From: Dasania phycosphaerae
GTDB lineage: Bacteria > Pseudomonadota > Gammaproteobacteria > Pseudomonadales > Dasaniaceae
Assembly: GCF_026891035.1 (NCBI RefSeq)
Contig: NZ_JAPTGG010000002.1
Location: 310,001 to 374,000, forward strand
Length of the DNA stretch: 64,000 nt
Direction: 5' to 3'
The position numbers were made by a program, and so were the translations under genes. Shown here piece after piece: positions 52,334 to 61,958 of the stretch (position 1 is the stretch's first letter; each line of letters starts with the position of its first letter). The notes below the pieces were generated by a model, which had not been told where the DNA came from, did no database searches, and saw only the letters and a program-made list of their open reading frames with translations.

Positions 52334-52876
52334 TCAGCCAGCCAAGCTAAAACGTTCACCGCTGCTCTCTATAAATGCATCATCGCCCTCTAGCTGCGCC
52401 TCATCCACCAGGCGGTAATAGCAGCTGCGGCTAAGCCTAGCGCTTAAGCCCCTATCCAGCAGTAATTGCGGCACAGGCTCACCTTCTTCATTGCTAGGCA
52501 CCTGTAGCGGATATTGTTTTGATAAGGCGTATTTCAAGCCGGTATTGAGGGTAAACACAAACACTGACTGCCCCTGCTCGGTTATACACTGATAATCCGT
52601 TGCGATTAAGGGCTGAGCCTCAACCTGTATACGCCATTTTTCTACCGGGGTAATCAGGTAGTATTCGCCATCATCTTCGCGCCTTAATATAGAGGCAAAT
52701 AAGCGCAGCAAGGGTTGCCGTTGTATTTCGCCCCCCTCGTGCCACCAAGAGCCATCGGGCTTGATCACTATAGCGATGTCACCACTTAAATCAGGCTGCC
52801 ACTGCTCTATGGGTGGGCGCGTGGGTTGGTCTTTAAGATAAGCCTCTATGCCCGCCAGCGCCTTACTCTCCACCAC
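52334..52876 (-). CDS. DUF1285 domain-containing protein
   Basis: A 180-aa soluble protein. The patterns PPIEQWQPDLSGDIAIVIKPDG, then SWWHEGGEIQRQPLLRLFASILRREDDGEYYLITPVEKWRI are the DUF1285 signature. Members are widespread in proteobacteria; structures show a two-domain fold, and the function is unknown. The start overlaps the end of the upstream lipoprotein gene by 14 bases, so the two are translationally coupled. Confidence 0.9.
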   Translation of the reverse strand: MVESKALAGIEAYLKDQPTRPPIEQWQPDLSGDIAIVIKPDGSWWHEGGEIQRQPLLRLFASILRREDDGEYYLITPVEKWRIQVEAQPLIATDYQCITEQGQSVFVFTLNTGLKYALSKQYPLQVPSNEEGEPVPQLLLDRGLSARLSRSCYYRLVDEAQLEGDDAFIESSGERFSLAG

Positions 52877-53429
52877 TGAGCTCCTTGGCTACAGCCAGCA
52901 TAGGTTTATAAATTAAGGTGGCAATATCTTCACCGGTGAAGGATAGCGGTGATTTAGTGGCCTTAAGGCTGACCTTATCAACGACTTGGCCAGAGTTAAT
53001 ATCGTAAATACTGAGCAAGATATTGGCCTGCTTATAGGCGCTCTCGTAACTGCCGTCTAAGTTTTGAAACCTATCCAGGGCGTTGAGTTCTATGGTCATC
53101 ATAAAGCCGCCTTGCTGCAGGCGAGCCTGATGTAAGGCGCTGGCAGTAGTGCTGGCATCAATTGGTAAAGCTTGCGCAAAGTAATGCCCCAAAGCTCGCT
53201 GTGCGGCCTGTAAGAGAGATTCTTGTGACTCTTTATCATCGACTATGGCAGCAATAACAAAGCGGCTTTCGCGGGCAAACACATAGCTGTGCCAACGGCT
53301 AATATCATAATCGTCCACTATGCCTAGCTGGCGTGAGTAATGCTGCGCTTCTTGTTTAATATAAGCAGGCTCACAGGCGCTAATTAACAATAACAGTGCC
53401 GCTATTAAAGCGGCCTTATAGCAACTCAT
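52863..53429 (-). CDS. Small lipoprotein, DUF4823-like
   Basis: A 188-aa predicted lipoprotein with signal peptide and lipobox LISAC (Cys19). The mature part is soluble and mixed alpha/beta, with RFVIAAIVDDKESQESLLQAA, HYFAQALPID and ILLSIYDINSGQVVDKVSLKA. It resembles the DUF4823 family of envelope lipoproteins; I give that name with moderate confidence. No function is known. It overlaps the DUF1285 gene. Confidence 0.75.
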   Translation of the reverse strand: MSCYKAALIAALLLLISACEPAYIKQEAQHYSRQLGIVDDYDISRWHSYVFARESRFVIAAIVDDKESQESLLQAAQRALGHYFAQALPIDASTTASALHQARLQQGGFMMTIELNALDRFQNLDGSYESAYKQANILLSIYDINSGQVVDKVSLKATKSPLSFTGEDIATLIYKPMLAVAKELSGGE

Positions 53430-53486
53430 TGCTTAATCCTTATCGCTCTTTAATAAATATGAGGTTTTACAGGAATAGTAGAGCAA

Positions 53487-53515
53487 AAAAAAGCCTTCAC
53501 AAGGAAGGCTTTTTT
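53487..53515. terminator. Intrinsic terminator after serA (bidirectional structure)
   Basis: CCTTC (53494-53498) flanked by A residues pairs with GAAGG (53504-53508) and T residues, giving a 12-bp stem with A-T ends. On the minus strand it follows the serA stop within a few bases and ends in a T-run. Confidence 0.88.
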
Positions 53516-53518
53516 ATC

Positions 53519-54691
53519 TTAGTTTAAAACTCTGACGGTGATAACACCTTCAACATCTAAGATTTTTTTCAGCACCTCGTCACAAGGCACCTGCGCCACA
53601 TCAATTAAGTTGTAGGCTATATCGTCGCGGCTCTTATTAATCATATCCACTACGTTAATATCCTCATCCGCTAATAAGCTTAGGATATTACCTAACATTT
53701 TAGGAATGTTGCGGTTAGCAATGGCTAAACGTGGGCAATCAGCCCGCTCCATAGCGATAGTAGGAAAGTTAACAGAGTTTTTGATATTACCGTTTTCAAT
53801 AAAATCTTTGATTTGATCTGCTGCCATAACCGCACAGTTATCTTCCGCTTCATCGGTAGAGGCACCGATATGTGGCGTTAAAATCGTGTTAGGCACGCCA
53901 ATTAAGCCGGGCTCTGGGAAATCGGCAATATACTGGCCTAAATCACCATCGTTTAATGCACTAATAACCGCAGCGGTATCAACAATCTCAGCACGGGCAA
54001 AGTTTAATAAACGCAGGTCTTTTTTACAGCTGGCTAGCAATTCGCGATTAATTAAGCCACGGGTGGCATCTAAAACCGGTAGGTGCAAAGTAATATAGTC
54101 ACACTTAGAAAACAGGCTGTTTAGGTTTTCTACCCGCTCTACATTGCTAGACAAGCGCCAGGCCGACTCAACAGACAGCGCTGGGTCATAACCTTTAACA
54201 GTCATGCCTAATTCTAAGGCAGCATCAGCAACCATAGAACCTATAGCACCCAGGCCAACAACACCTAAGGTTTTACCGGCTAATTCGTTGCCCTTGTAGT
54301 TCTTTTTCTCTTTTTCCAACAAGGTGTTCATTTCAGCCTTGTCAGTCATATCTTTTAAAGTGTCTACGTATTGCACGCCTTGTAAGATACCGCGTGAACC
54401 CAAGCACAGTGCAGCAATAATTAGCTCTTTTACCGCATTGGCATTGGCACCCGGGGTGTTAAAAACAGGGATACCGCGCTCAGTACAAGCAGCAACGGGT
54501 ATGTTGTTAACCCCAGCACCCGCTCTGGCTATACCCAATACTGACTCAGGGATATCCTCAGGCTGTAGTTTATGGCTGCGCAACAAAATGGCTTCGGGGT
54601 GAGTAAACTCACTGGCAATTTCATAGTGGTCGCGAGGAAGTCTTTCCAAACCTTTAACAGAGATTTGGTTTAACGTTAAGATTTTATGCAC
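53519..54691 (-). CDS. serA: D-3-phosphoglycerate dehydrogenase
   Basis: A 390-aa NAD-dependent dehydrogenase for the first step of serine synthesis. IARAGAGVNNIPVAACTERGI and VFNTPGANANAVKELI are substrate/cofactor motifs, GVVGLGAIGSMVADAALELG is the Rossmann loop, and LHLPVLDATRGLI and NFARAEIVDTAAVI follow. The catalytic His-containing segment is LTPHIGASTDEAEDN. A C-terminal ACT domain (INVVDMINKSRDDIAYNLIDV) would bind a regulator, often serine. The size is that of the short ACT-containing type. Confidence 0.95.
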   Translation of the reverse strand: MHKILTLNQISVKGLERLPRDHYEIASEFTHPEAILLRSHKLQPEDIPESVLGIARAGAGVNNIPVAACTERGIPVFNTPGANANAVKELIIAALCLGSRGILQGVQYVDTLKDMTDKAEMNTLLEKEKKNYKGNELAGKTLGVVGLGAIGSMVADAALELGMTVKGYDPALSVESAWRLSSNVERVENLNSLFSKCDYITLHLPVLDATRGLINRELLASCKKDLRLLNFARAEIVDTAAVISALNDGDLGQYIADFPEPGLIGVPNTILTPHIGASTDEAEDNCAVMAADQIKDFIENGNIKNSVNFPTIAMERADCPRLAIANRNIPKMLGNILSLLADEDINVVDMINKSRDDIAYNLIDVAQVPCDEVLKKILDVEGVITVRVLN

Positions 54692-54724
54692 GATGTACTC
54701 CTAAATAACAAAAAAACAGTTACA

Positions 54725-56611
54725 TTACTTCATCGTAATGTCGGCGCTATCTCTTATAGACTGCTGATAAGCCTCAAGGCTTTGCGTGCTATTAGCGCGG
54801 TATAATTGGGCCTCTATGGCTTGCTGCTCACCCTCGCTCAGGTCGCTGAGCTTACCCTCAACAACTTGGCTGAGGCCAGCTATCGCTACGTCACCATTGC
54901 GTAGGCTATGGCTAGCGTACGTGGCAGCATCACCAGACTTGGGCTTGGCCATGGCAAAAATTGCGGCGCTGAGTTCACGAGGGGCCTTGGCGGTAACGCG
55001 GCTTACCTCTTGCTCAGATTTAACACTGTAGCGCTCATTATCCTGCAGGCTAGCAAAGCTGCTTTCGCCACTATTTAGCTTGGCCAGTAATTGCTCAGCT
55101 TCGCCTTTTAACAGCTCAGCAGCCTTGGTTTTTTTCAGGTTCTGGCTGATTTGCTCACTTACCTCGGCAAAGGGTTTAGGCTCTGCGGGCTTATGCTCTA
55201 AGACGCGCACAACAATGTAGTGGTCGGCAGCTAATTCCAGTACCGCACTGTTGTTGCCATCTTTTAGCACTTCATCACTGAAGGCGGCCTTCATGACTTT
55301 GGCTTGGCTTAATACGCCAGCACTATCGCTGCGGCCCAGCCAATCTGACTGCTGCACAGTAAGGTCTAGCTCTTTGGCAGGTCCTTTTAGGTCGGCAGAG
55401 TTAAACACTAAATCACGCAGGTTTTCTACTCGGCTAACAAATGTGGCTTCTGCCTGCTCTAGCTCTAAGCGCTGCTTAATCGCAAGCCGACGGTCTTCAT
55501 AACTGGGCTGCTCAACGGTTTTAATATCGGTAACCAAAATCAAATGCACACCCGCCTCAGTCACCACAGGCTCAGAGACTACACCTTGCTCAGCCGCAAA
55601 CAGCACCTCGTCAAAGGCTTCCGGGAAGGCATCGCCACTGCTATAACCCAGGTCACCGCCTACAAAGGCTGAGCCGGTGTCTTCAGAGTGCTGTTCAGCT
55701 AGGCTGGCGAAGTCTTCACCGGCATCAATTTTGGCTTTTAGCTCTAGCGCCAGGGCCTTGGTTTCGGCTTCATTGCGCTGGTCGGTAATCTCTAACAATA
55801 TATGTGAAGCTTTACGCTCTTCTGAACCACTAAAATCGGCCATTTCTAGCTCGTAAGCCGCCTTGATGGCCTCTTCGTCTACCGGCTGGGCGAAGTCGCT
55901 TTGCTTGAGCTCTATATAAGCTAGCTTAAGTTTAGGCTCGCGCTGAAAGCGCTCTATATTATCTTGGTAGTAGGCGTTGAGCTCTTCGTCGCTAACACTG
56001 ACTGCCGCCAGTTTTTCCGCGATAGAAAGGGTTAAGTAATCAAAACTACGCTTTTGGCCCACGATGCTTGCGGCATAAGCCAGCTCTTGCTGGGTGACAA
56101 AATCAGAGCCGGCGATACCACTGGATAGTTGGCGGATAATGACATCGTTACGCAATAGCTCTTTAAAATAGCCCATGCTATAGCCGTTGCTGCGCAATAC
56201 GTTTTCGTAAAGCTGAGGGGAAAATTTACCGTCTTGCTGAAACTGCGGCATATTGAGTATAAGTTGATCTATAGTGGCCGGTGATGCACTGATGCCTTGA
56301 TCTAGCGCAGCTTGCAATAATAATTTTTGCTGTATCAATTGCTCTAAGGCAGATTGTTTAATGAGCTCATCGTTAAGTAAGCTAGGATCGGCGTTTTCGC
56401 CCATAGACTCCAGCAAGCGTCTTTGCTGTACGCGTATCGCCTGTTCCAGCTCTATTACGGATAGCTCTTCACCATTGATTTCTGCCGCAGCATTACTGCC
56501 GCTATTGCCCAACAAGCTCTCAACGCCTGCGGCTGCAAAAATGACCACAATGAGGCTCACTATTATTTTGGCAATAATGCCCTGTGAGTTATCACGAATA
56601 TTCTGAAGCAT
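54725..56611 (-). CDS. ppiD: Periplasmic folding chaperone/PPIase PpiD
   Basis: PpiD (628 aa) is anchored in the inner membrane by one helix (GIIAKIIVSLIVVIFAAAG) and assists newly exported proteins near the Sec translocon. After a SurA-like N-domain (EINGEELSVIELEQAIRVQQRR) comes a parvulin domain at about 262-360 (ASHILLEI, EQHSEDTGSAFVGGDLGY, GVHLILV). A second, degenerate parvulin-like part follows toward the C-terminus. The position after hupB and lon is the classical one. Confidence 0.94.
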   Translation of the reverse strand: MLQNIRDNSQGIIAKIIVSLIVVIFAAAGVESLLGNSGSNAAAEINGEELSVIELEQAIRVQQRRLLESMGENADPSLLNDELIKQSALEQLIQQKLLLQAALDQGISASPATIDQLILNMPQFQQDGKFSPQLYENVLRSNGYSMGYFKELLRNDVIIRQLSSGIAGSDFVTQQELAYAASIVGQKRSFDYLTLSIAEKLAAVSVSDEELNAYYQDNIERFQREPKLKLAYIELKQSDFAQPVDEEAIKAAYELEMADFSGSEERKASHILLEITDQRNEAETKALALELKAKIDAGEDFASLAEQHSEDTGSAFVGGDLGYSSGDAFPEAFDEVLFAAEQGVVSEPVVTEAGVHLILVTDIKTVEQPSYEDRRLAIKQRLELEQAEATFVSRVENLRDLVFNSADLKGPAKELDLTVQQSDWLGRSDSAGVLSQAKVMKAAFSDEVLKDGNNSAVLELAADHYIVVRVLEHKPAEPKPFAEVSEQISQNLKKTKAAELLKGEAEQLLAKLNSGESSFASLQDNERYSVKSEQEVSRVTAKAPRELSAAIFAMAKPKSGDAATYASHSLRNGDVAIAGLSQVVEGKLSDLSEGEQQAIEAQLYRANSTQSLEAYQQSIRDSADITMK

Positions 56612-56643
56612 TTAACACGTTTCCATCTTAACCTGAGTTAAAT

Positions 56644-56674
56644 AAAAAAAGCGCACCATGTTGATGCGCTTTTT
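56644..56674 (-). terminator. Intrinsic terminator after hupB
   Basis: AAAAAGCGCA (56646-56655) pairs with TGCGCTTTTT (56665-56674). On the minus strand the second arm runs into seven T residues. It separates hupB from ppiD. Confidence 0.88.
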
Positions 56675-56741
56675 CCATATTGTCTAACCAACAATAACTG
56701 TCACTGCTATAGCATGCATGCTTTAACGACAGCAGTGTTAA

Positions 56742-57014
56742 TTAATTTACAGCGTCCTTAAGAGCTTTACCGGCTTTGAAACCGGGAATTTTGGCCGCTT
56801 TAATTTGGATAGGCTCACCAGTTTGTGGGTTGCGACCAGTGCGTGCTGCACGATCTTTTACCGAGAAAGTACCAAAACCCACTAATACTACTTGATCGTC
56901 TTCTTTTAAAGCATTGGTAATTGCTTCAACAGTTGCATCTAAGGCACGACCTGCCGCAGCTTTAGGTAGATCAGCTGACGCTGCGATGGCTTCAATTAAT
57001 TCTGATTTATTCAC
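56742..57014 (-). CDS. hupB: DNA-binding protein HU
   Basis: A 90-aa nucleoid protein. MNKSELIEAIAASADLPKAA is the usual helical start, VGFGTFSVKDRAARTGRNPQ gives the DNA-binding beta arm with the RNP motif, and KIPGFKAGKALKDAVN the standard end. It lies after lon, has its own promoter and is closed by its own terminator, as in E. coli. Confidence 0.98.
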   Translation of the reverse strand: MNKSELIEAIAASADLPKAAAGRALDATVEAITNALKEDDQVVLVGFGTFSVKDRAARTGRNPQTGEPIQIKAAKIPGFKAGKALKDAVN

Positions 57015-57095
57015 ACTTATACCCCTTCTTAGTATTCTTTGTCTTTTCCGATTATTGTATCTGAAACGTCTTGTGTTGCCTTAGCAAGGTGGCAA

Positions 57096-57125
57096 TTTAT
57101 ACCAATTGCCTGATGCCCCCGTCAA
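57096..57125 (-). promoter_or_regulatory. Sigma-70 promoter of hupB
   Basis: On the minus strand TTGACG (57120-57125), an 18-base spacer and TATAAA (57096-57101) lie about 80 bases before the hupB start, between lon and hupB. Confidence 0.7.
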
Positions 57126-57140
57126 GGCTACATCTCAGGT

Positions 57141-59567
57141 TTAATGCGCCTTTGGGCGATTTTTTTCTTTATTGCCGCTTTTTTCATCACTAGAGCTCTC
57201 GGCCGCAAAGCTTTTGCTCATATATTGATCATCTGTTAATGCCGTTGGCGCTTTGACCAAAGCGATATCCAAGACCTCATCTATCCATTTAACAGGCTTA
57301 ATTTCTAGATCTGCTTTAATATTGTCAGGAATTTCTTTCAAATCTCGGCTATTTTCATCGGGAATAATTACCGTCTTAATGCCACCTCTATGAGCCGCTA
57401 ACAACTTCTCTTTTAAGCCGCCTATGGGTAGTACTTGCCCGCGTAAGGTAATCTCGCCTGTCATGGCCACCGATGACTTCACCGGTATGCCGGTTAGCAC
57501 CGATACTAGGGCCGTACACATACCTATGCCGGCACTGGGGCCATCTTTAGGGGTAGCACCCTCAGGTACGTGTATGTGCAGGTCGTGGGTGTCATGATAC
57601 TCGGCGGTTATACCTAAGGACTGCGAGCGGCTGCGTACCACGGTAATGGCGGCCTGTATAGACTCTTGCATTACATCGCCTAGCGAGCCGGTTTTAACCT
57701 GGCGACCCTTACCTACTACCGAGGCGGCTTCTATAGTGAGCAATTCGCCCCCCACAGAGGTCCAGGCCAAACCAGTCACCTGGCCAATTTGGTTTTCTTC
57801 CTCGGCCTTGCCATAGCTGAATTTACGTACACCGCTGTACTGCTCTAGCTGATCAGGGCCTATGGTTAAGGGCGGCTTCTGCTCATTTAATGAGTAGGCT
57901 TTAACCACTTTACGGCACAGCTTAGCCACTTCGCGCTCTAGGCCGCGAACACCAGCTTCACGGGTGTAATAGCGCACCAGGTCTCTTAGGGCTGGTTCGG
58001 TAATATCCAGTTCGCTATCTTTTAAACCGTTGTTTTTCATTTGCTTAGGCTTGAGATAACGCTCGGCTATATTCACTTTTTCGTCTTCGGTGTAACCGGG
58101 TATGCGTATCACTTCCATACGGTCCAGTAAGGGGCCGGGAATATTCATGGAATTGGAGGTACAGATAAACATTACATCAGAGAGGTCGTAATCCACCTCT
58201 AGATAATGGTCATTAAAGCTGTTGTTCTGTTCGGGGTCTAACACCTCCAACAAAGCAGAGGCCGGGTCACCACGATTATCCATGCCCATTTTGTCGATTT
58301 CGTCTAATAGGAACAGTGGGTTTTTAACGCCTACCTTAGATAACTTTTGCACGATCTTACCCGGCATAGACCCTATATAGGTACGACGGTGACCGCGAAT
58401 CTCAGACTCATCACGAACGCCACCTAGAGCCATACGGATAAATTTGCGGTTGGTAGACCTAGCAATAGACTCGCCCAAGGAGGTTTTACCCACGCCCGGA
58501 GGGCCAACCAAACACAGCACTGGGCCTTTGATTTTTTTAACTCGCTTTTGTACCGCTAGGTATTCAAGTATGCGCTCTTTAACCTCTTCCAAACCGTAAT
58601 GATCTTTCTCTAAGATTTTTTCGGCGCGTTTTAGGTCATGCTTAACTTGGGTGCGTTTCTTCCAGGGGACACTGATCATCCAATCGATATAGCTGCGCAC
58701 TACTGAGGCTTCGGCCGACATGGGCGACATCATTTTTAGCTTATTGAGCTCAGACAGGGCTTTTTCTTCACCCTCTTTGCTCATGCCGCACTCTTTGATT
58801 TTTAGTTCTAGGTCTTCTATCTCGTTGGGGGCATCATCCATATCCCCCAGCTCTTTTTGAATGGCTTTCATTTGCTCATTCAGATAGTACTCGCGCTGGC
58901 TCTTTTCCATTTGTTTTTTAACGCGGCCGCGTATGCGCTTTTCAACTTGAAATAAATCAACCTCAGCCTCCATCAGGCCCATTAGGTGATCTAGGCGCTC
59001 GCGCACATCAACAATTTCTAGGATGGCTTGTTTTTGGTCTACCTCTAGCGCCATATGGGCAGCCATGGTATCAGCCAAGCGGCCGGGATCATCGATACCC
59101 GCCAGCGAGGTCAGTACCTCAGAGGGGACTTTTTTGCTGAGGTTTACATATTTATCAAACTGCTCCATGGTGGTTTTAACCAGCGCATTGGCTTCAGTTT
59201 CTTTGATTTTTTCAGGTAGCTGCGGCTGCATGCTGGCGGTAAAAAAGCCCTGCTCAGCGCTGACCGACTCGATTAAGGTACGCTGACCACCTTCCACTAA
59301 CACTTTAACAGTGCCATCGGGTAATTTTAGTAACTGCAAAATAGTCGATAGCGTGCCTATGCTGTAGATGTCTTCGGCACCGGGCTCATCGACAGAGGCA
59401 TTTTTTTGGGCCACCAAGATAATCTGTTTATCGTGGGCCATGGCCTCTTCTAAGGCTTGTATAGATTTTTCGCGGCCGACAAACAGCGGCACCACCATGT
59501 GCGGGTAAACAACAACATCACGAAGGGGCAACAAGGGGTAGACGGTTGCCTGATTATCTTCACTCAT
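57141..59567 (-). CDS. lon: ATP-dependent protease Lon
   Basis: Lon (808 aa) degrades misfolded and regulatory proteins. The N-terminal substrate domain opens YPLLPLRDVVVYPHMVVPLF. The AAA+ module has Walker A GPPGVGKTSLGESIA and sensor motifs, with GGVRDESEIRGHRRTYIGSM between. The proteolytic domain carries the serine in PKDGPSAGIGM and the lysine in GGLKEKLLAAHR. The C-terminus ends in a short charged tail (SGNKEKNRPKAH). A sigma-32-like promoter lies upstream. Confidence 0.98.
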   Translation of the reverse strand: MSEDNQATVYPLLPLRDVVVYPHMVVPLFVGREKSIQALEEAMAHDKQIILVAQKNASVDEPGAEDIYSIGTLSTILQLLKLPDGTVKVLVEGGQRTLIESVSAEQGFFTASMQPQLPEKIKETEANALVKTTMEQFDKYVNLSKKVPSEVLTSLAGIDDPGRLADTMAAHMALEVDQKQAILEIVDVRERLDHLMGLMEAEVDLFQVEKRIRGRVKKQMEKSQREYYLNEQMKAIQKELGDMDDAPNEIEDLELKIKECGMSKEGEEKALSELNKLKMMSPMSAEASVVRSYIDWMISVPWKKRTQVKHDLKRAEKILEKDHYGLEEVKERILEYLAVQKRVKKIKGPVLCLVGPPGVGKTSLGESIARSTNRKFIRMALGGVRDESEIRGHRRTYIGSMPGKIVQKLSKVGVKNPLFLLDEIDKMGMDNRGDPASALLEVLDPEQNNSFNDHYLEVDYDLSDVMFICTSNSMNIPGPLLDRMEVIRIPGYTEDEKVNIAERYLKPKQMKNNGLKDSELDITEPALRDLVRYYTREAGVRGLEREVAKLCRKVVKAYSLNEQKPPLTIGPDQLEQYSGVRKFSYGKAEEENQIGQVTGLAWTSVGGELLTIEAASVVGKGRQVKTGSLGDVMQESIQAAITVVRSRSQSLGITAEYHDTHDLHIHVPEGATPKDGPSAGIGMCTALVSVLTGIPVKSSVAMTGEITLRGQVLPIGGLKEKLLAAHRGGIKTVIIPDENSRDLKEIPDNIKADLEIKPVKWIDEVLDIALVKAPTALTDDQYMSKSFAAESSSDEKSGNKEKNRPKAH

Positions 59568-59662
59568 TTAAATACCTTTTCGGTGCTTACACCGCATAGT
59601 TGAGGCCATTAATTCACGATTCTATAGCGTAGCAGCTCTATACTGCTAGCACATGCTTAAGC

Positions 59663-59691
59663 ATATGGGGGCTATAACGTTACATTACAAG
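59663..59691 (-). promoter_or_regulatory. Heat-shock (sigma-32-like) promoter before lon
   Basis: On the minus strand CTTGTAA (59685-59691), 14 bases and CCCCATAT (59663-59670) match the sigma-32 consensus (CTTGAAA, 13-15 bases, CCCCATNT) with one mismatch in the -35. It lies about 95 bases before the lon start codon. E. coli lon is also heat-shock controlled. Confidence 0.75.
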
Positions 59692-59733
59692 GCATAGTAA
59701 AAGAATTAAGCTTTCTGCATAAGGCCAGAAATG

Positions 59734-59759
59734 AAAAAAGGGCCTGTTAGGCCCTTTTT
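59734..59759 (-). terminator. Intrinsic terminator after clpX
   Basis: AAAAAGGGCC (59735-59744) and GGCCCTTTTT (59750-59759) form a 10-bp stem with loop TGTTA. On the minus strand the T-run is six long and the clpX stop lies 18 bases before it, so lon is a separate unit. Confidence 0.92.
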
Positions 59760-59777
59760 GCGCGGTAAGTTATCGCC

Positions 59778-61070
59778 TTAGTCTTCAGGTGCGGCTTTGG
59801 CAGCCTTTAGCGCTTCAGTCTTGTAAACCAGCAAGGGTTTTGAATCGCCCCTAATGACTGACTCGTCGATAACCACTTTAGAAACGGTATCTTCGGAGGG
59901 GATGTCATACATGCTATCGAGTAATACTGACTCTAAAATAGAGCGCAAGCCACGAGCGCCGGTTTTGCGCTCCATGCCTTTTTCAGCGACCGCTCTAAGC
60001 GCATCGGTTCTAAAGTCTATCTCCACGCCTTCCATTTCAAACAAGCGGCCATATTGCTTGGTTAAAGCATTTTTAGGCTCGGTTAGTATGGAGATCAAGG
60101 CCTCAACATCTAGCTCTTCTAGGGTAGCGATTACCGGCAAACGCCCCACAAACTCGGGGATTAAGCCGTAGCGAACCAAATCTTCTGGCTCTAGGTCACT
60201 CAGTACTTCACCAAAGTTTTTGTTGTCTTCTTTGCTCTTCACTTCAGCGGAGAAGCCTATGCCACCCTTTTCAGAGCGATCGCGTATCACCTTATCTAAG
60301 CCAGCAAATGCGCCGCCACAGATAAACAGGATGTTAGAGGTATCAACCTGTAAAAACTCTTGCTGAGGATGCTTGCGGCCACCCTGGGGTGGAACTGAAG
60401 CAACAGTGCCTTCGATTAGCTTAAGTAGAGCTTGCTGTACGCCCTCACCCGACACATCGCGAGTAATAGAGGGGTTGTCAGACTTGCGAGAAACTTTATC
60501 GATTTCATCGATATAGACTATGCCCATTTGTGCCTTGTCTACATCGTAATCACACTTTTGCAGTAGTTTTTGGATGATATTCTCTACATCCTCGCCCACA
60601 TAACCGGCCTCAGTTAAGGTCGTCGCATCGGCGATTGTAAAAGGAACATCTAGCAAGCGGGCCAAGGTTTCAGCCAGTAGGGTTTTACCGCTACCGGTAG
60701 GGCCTACTAATAAAATATTACTCTTGCCTAGCTCTACAGCCTCTTTTTTACCATCGGCATAGCGCAGACGCTTGTAATGGTTATAAACCGCAACCGACAA
60801 TACTTTTTTAGCCTGGTTTTGGCCTATTACATACTCGTCGAGTATGGCCTTAATTTCGTGAGGAGTTGGCAGCTTTTCTTGTGGCGCGTCAGAGCCTGCT
60901 TCCTGCACCTCTTCGCGAATAATATCGTTACAGAGATCTACACATTCATCACATATGAATACAGAAGGGCCTGCAATGAGCTTGCGTACCTCATGCTGAC
61001 TTTTGCCGCAAAAAGAGCAATAAAGCAGCTTACCGCCGTCTTCGCCGTTATCTTTTGTATCATCACTCAT
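59778..61070 (-). CDS. clpX: ClpXP protease ATPase subunit ClpX
   Basis: ClpX (430 aa) unfolds substrates and feeds them to ClpP. An N-terminal zinc-binding domain has four cysteines (LYCSFCGKSQ and FICDECVDLC). The AAA+ core has Walker A GPTGSGKTLLAETLA, pore loop GYVGEDVENI and Walker B IVYIDEIDKV, plus VSGEGVQQALLKLIEGTVA and the ClpP-contacting IGF loop (GGIGFSAEV). It lies 150 bases after clpP, and that gap has a 9-bp hairpin (61177-61185/61199-61207) but no T-run. Confidence 0.98.
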   Translation of the reverse strand: MSDDTKDNGEDGGKLLYCSFCGKSQHEVRKLIAGPSVFICDECVDLCNDIIREEVQEAGSDAPQEKLPTPHEIKAILDEYVIGQNQAKKVLSVAVYNHYKRLRYADGKKEAVELGKSNILLVGPTGSGKTLLAETLARLLDVPFTIADATTLTEAGYVGEDVENIIQKLLQKCDYDVDKAQMGIVYIDEIDKVSRKSDNPSITRDVSGEGVQQALLKLIEGTVASVPPQGGRKHPQQEFLQVDTSNILFICGGAFAGLDKVIRDRSEKGGIGFSAEVKSKEDNKNFGEVLSDLEPEDLVRYGLIPEFVGRLPVIATLEELDVEALISILTEPKNALTKQYGRLFEMEGVEIDFRTDALRAVAEKGMERKTGARGLRSILESVLLDSMYDIPSEDTVSKVVIDESVIRGDSKPLLVYKTEALKAAKAAPED

Positions 61071-61220
61071 TATAAAAAATACCTCTTGAGCACCTTTGCC
61101 ACCCTAACTATAGGGTTTTAAGCATTATTTTAGCCTGTCTTGGAGACTAAGATGCGTTTTTTTAGCTCTTTTTGCAAGCACTAAGGGCAAATCTGCGACT
61201 TAGTGCTATAACAAACCGCT

Positions 61221-61868
61221 TTACTTGTCAGTGGGTATTTCGCGGCTGCTCAATACCTGATCAACCAAGCCATAATCCCTGGATGCCTCTGCATTCATGA
61301 AGTTATCGCGCTCGGTATCGCGGGCTATGGTTTCAAAATCCTGACCAGTGTGCTCTGCCATCAGGTGGTTTAAACGCTCGCGTATGATTAATATCTCTCT
61401 AGCCTGAATATCGATATCGGTGGCCTGACCTTGGGCGCCACCGCTGGGCTGGTGAATCATGGTGCGGGCATTGGGCAGGATAAAGCGCTTACCCTTGGCA
61501 CCGCCGCTAAGCAAAAATGCCCCCATGCTGGCTGCTTGGCCTATACACATGGTGCTAACATCAGGCTTAATAAACTGCATGGTATCGTATATAGACAAGC
61601 CTGCCGTTACTGAGCCGCCGGGAGAGTTAATATACACATGTATGTCTTTATCGGGGTTTTCAGACTCTAGGAACAGGAGTTGAGCTACCACCAAATTAGC
61701 CATATTGTCTTCAATAGGGCCAACAATAAAAATAACTCTTTCCTTAAGCAAGCGTGAATAGATATCGTATGAGCGCTCGCCGCGGGCGGTTTGCTCCACA
61801 ACCATAGGTACTAGGCCCAGGTTAGTGATCTGCTGTTCATTCATCGCATTGTGACCGTATCTCGACAT
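61221..61868 (-). CDS. clpP: ATP-dependent Clp protease proteolytic subunit
   Basis: ClpP (215 aa) forms the double-ring peptidase. Catalytic Ser114 is in QAASMGAF and His139 in MIHQPSGGAQGQATDI; the Asp follows in the FMNAEASRDYGLVD region. A short propeptide precedes LVPMVVEQTARGERSYDI. It is followed by clpX and preceded by tig, a standard order, with a terminator-like hairpin between tig and clpP. Confidence 0.98.
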   Translation of the reverse strand: MSRYGHNAMNEQQITNLGLVPMVVEQTARGERSYDIYSRLLKERVIFIVGPIEDNMANLVVAQLLFLESENPDKDIHVYINSPGGSVTAGLSIYDTMQFIKPDVSTMCIGQAASMGAFLLSGGAKGKRFILPNARTMIHQPSGGAQGQATDIDIQAREILIIRERLNHLMAEHTGQDFETIARDTERDNFMNAEASRDYGLVDQVLSSREIPTDK

Positions 61869-61958
61869 AATGTTCTCTTGTTATCGTTAAAGTTTGTTAT
61901 TACTTTAAATGGGGTTAGTGAAGTCGCCCCTTAAGATTATGGGAATGCCTATAAAAAT

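Noticed and set aside
56711..56722. 12-base perfect palindrome AGCATGCATGCT before hupB's terminator
   Set aside because: It has no loop, lies in a short 3' region and has no second copy in the window; too little to claim a binding site.
61177..61207. 9-bp hairpin between clpP and clpX as a terminator
   Set aside because: No T-run follows on the minus strand; clpP and clpX are normally co-transcribed. It may be a processing or stability structure.
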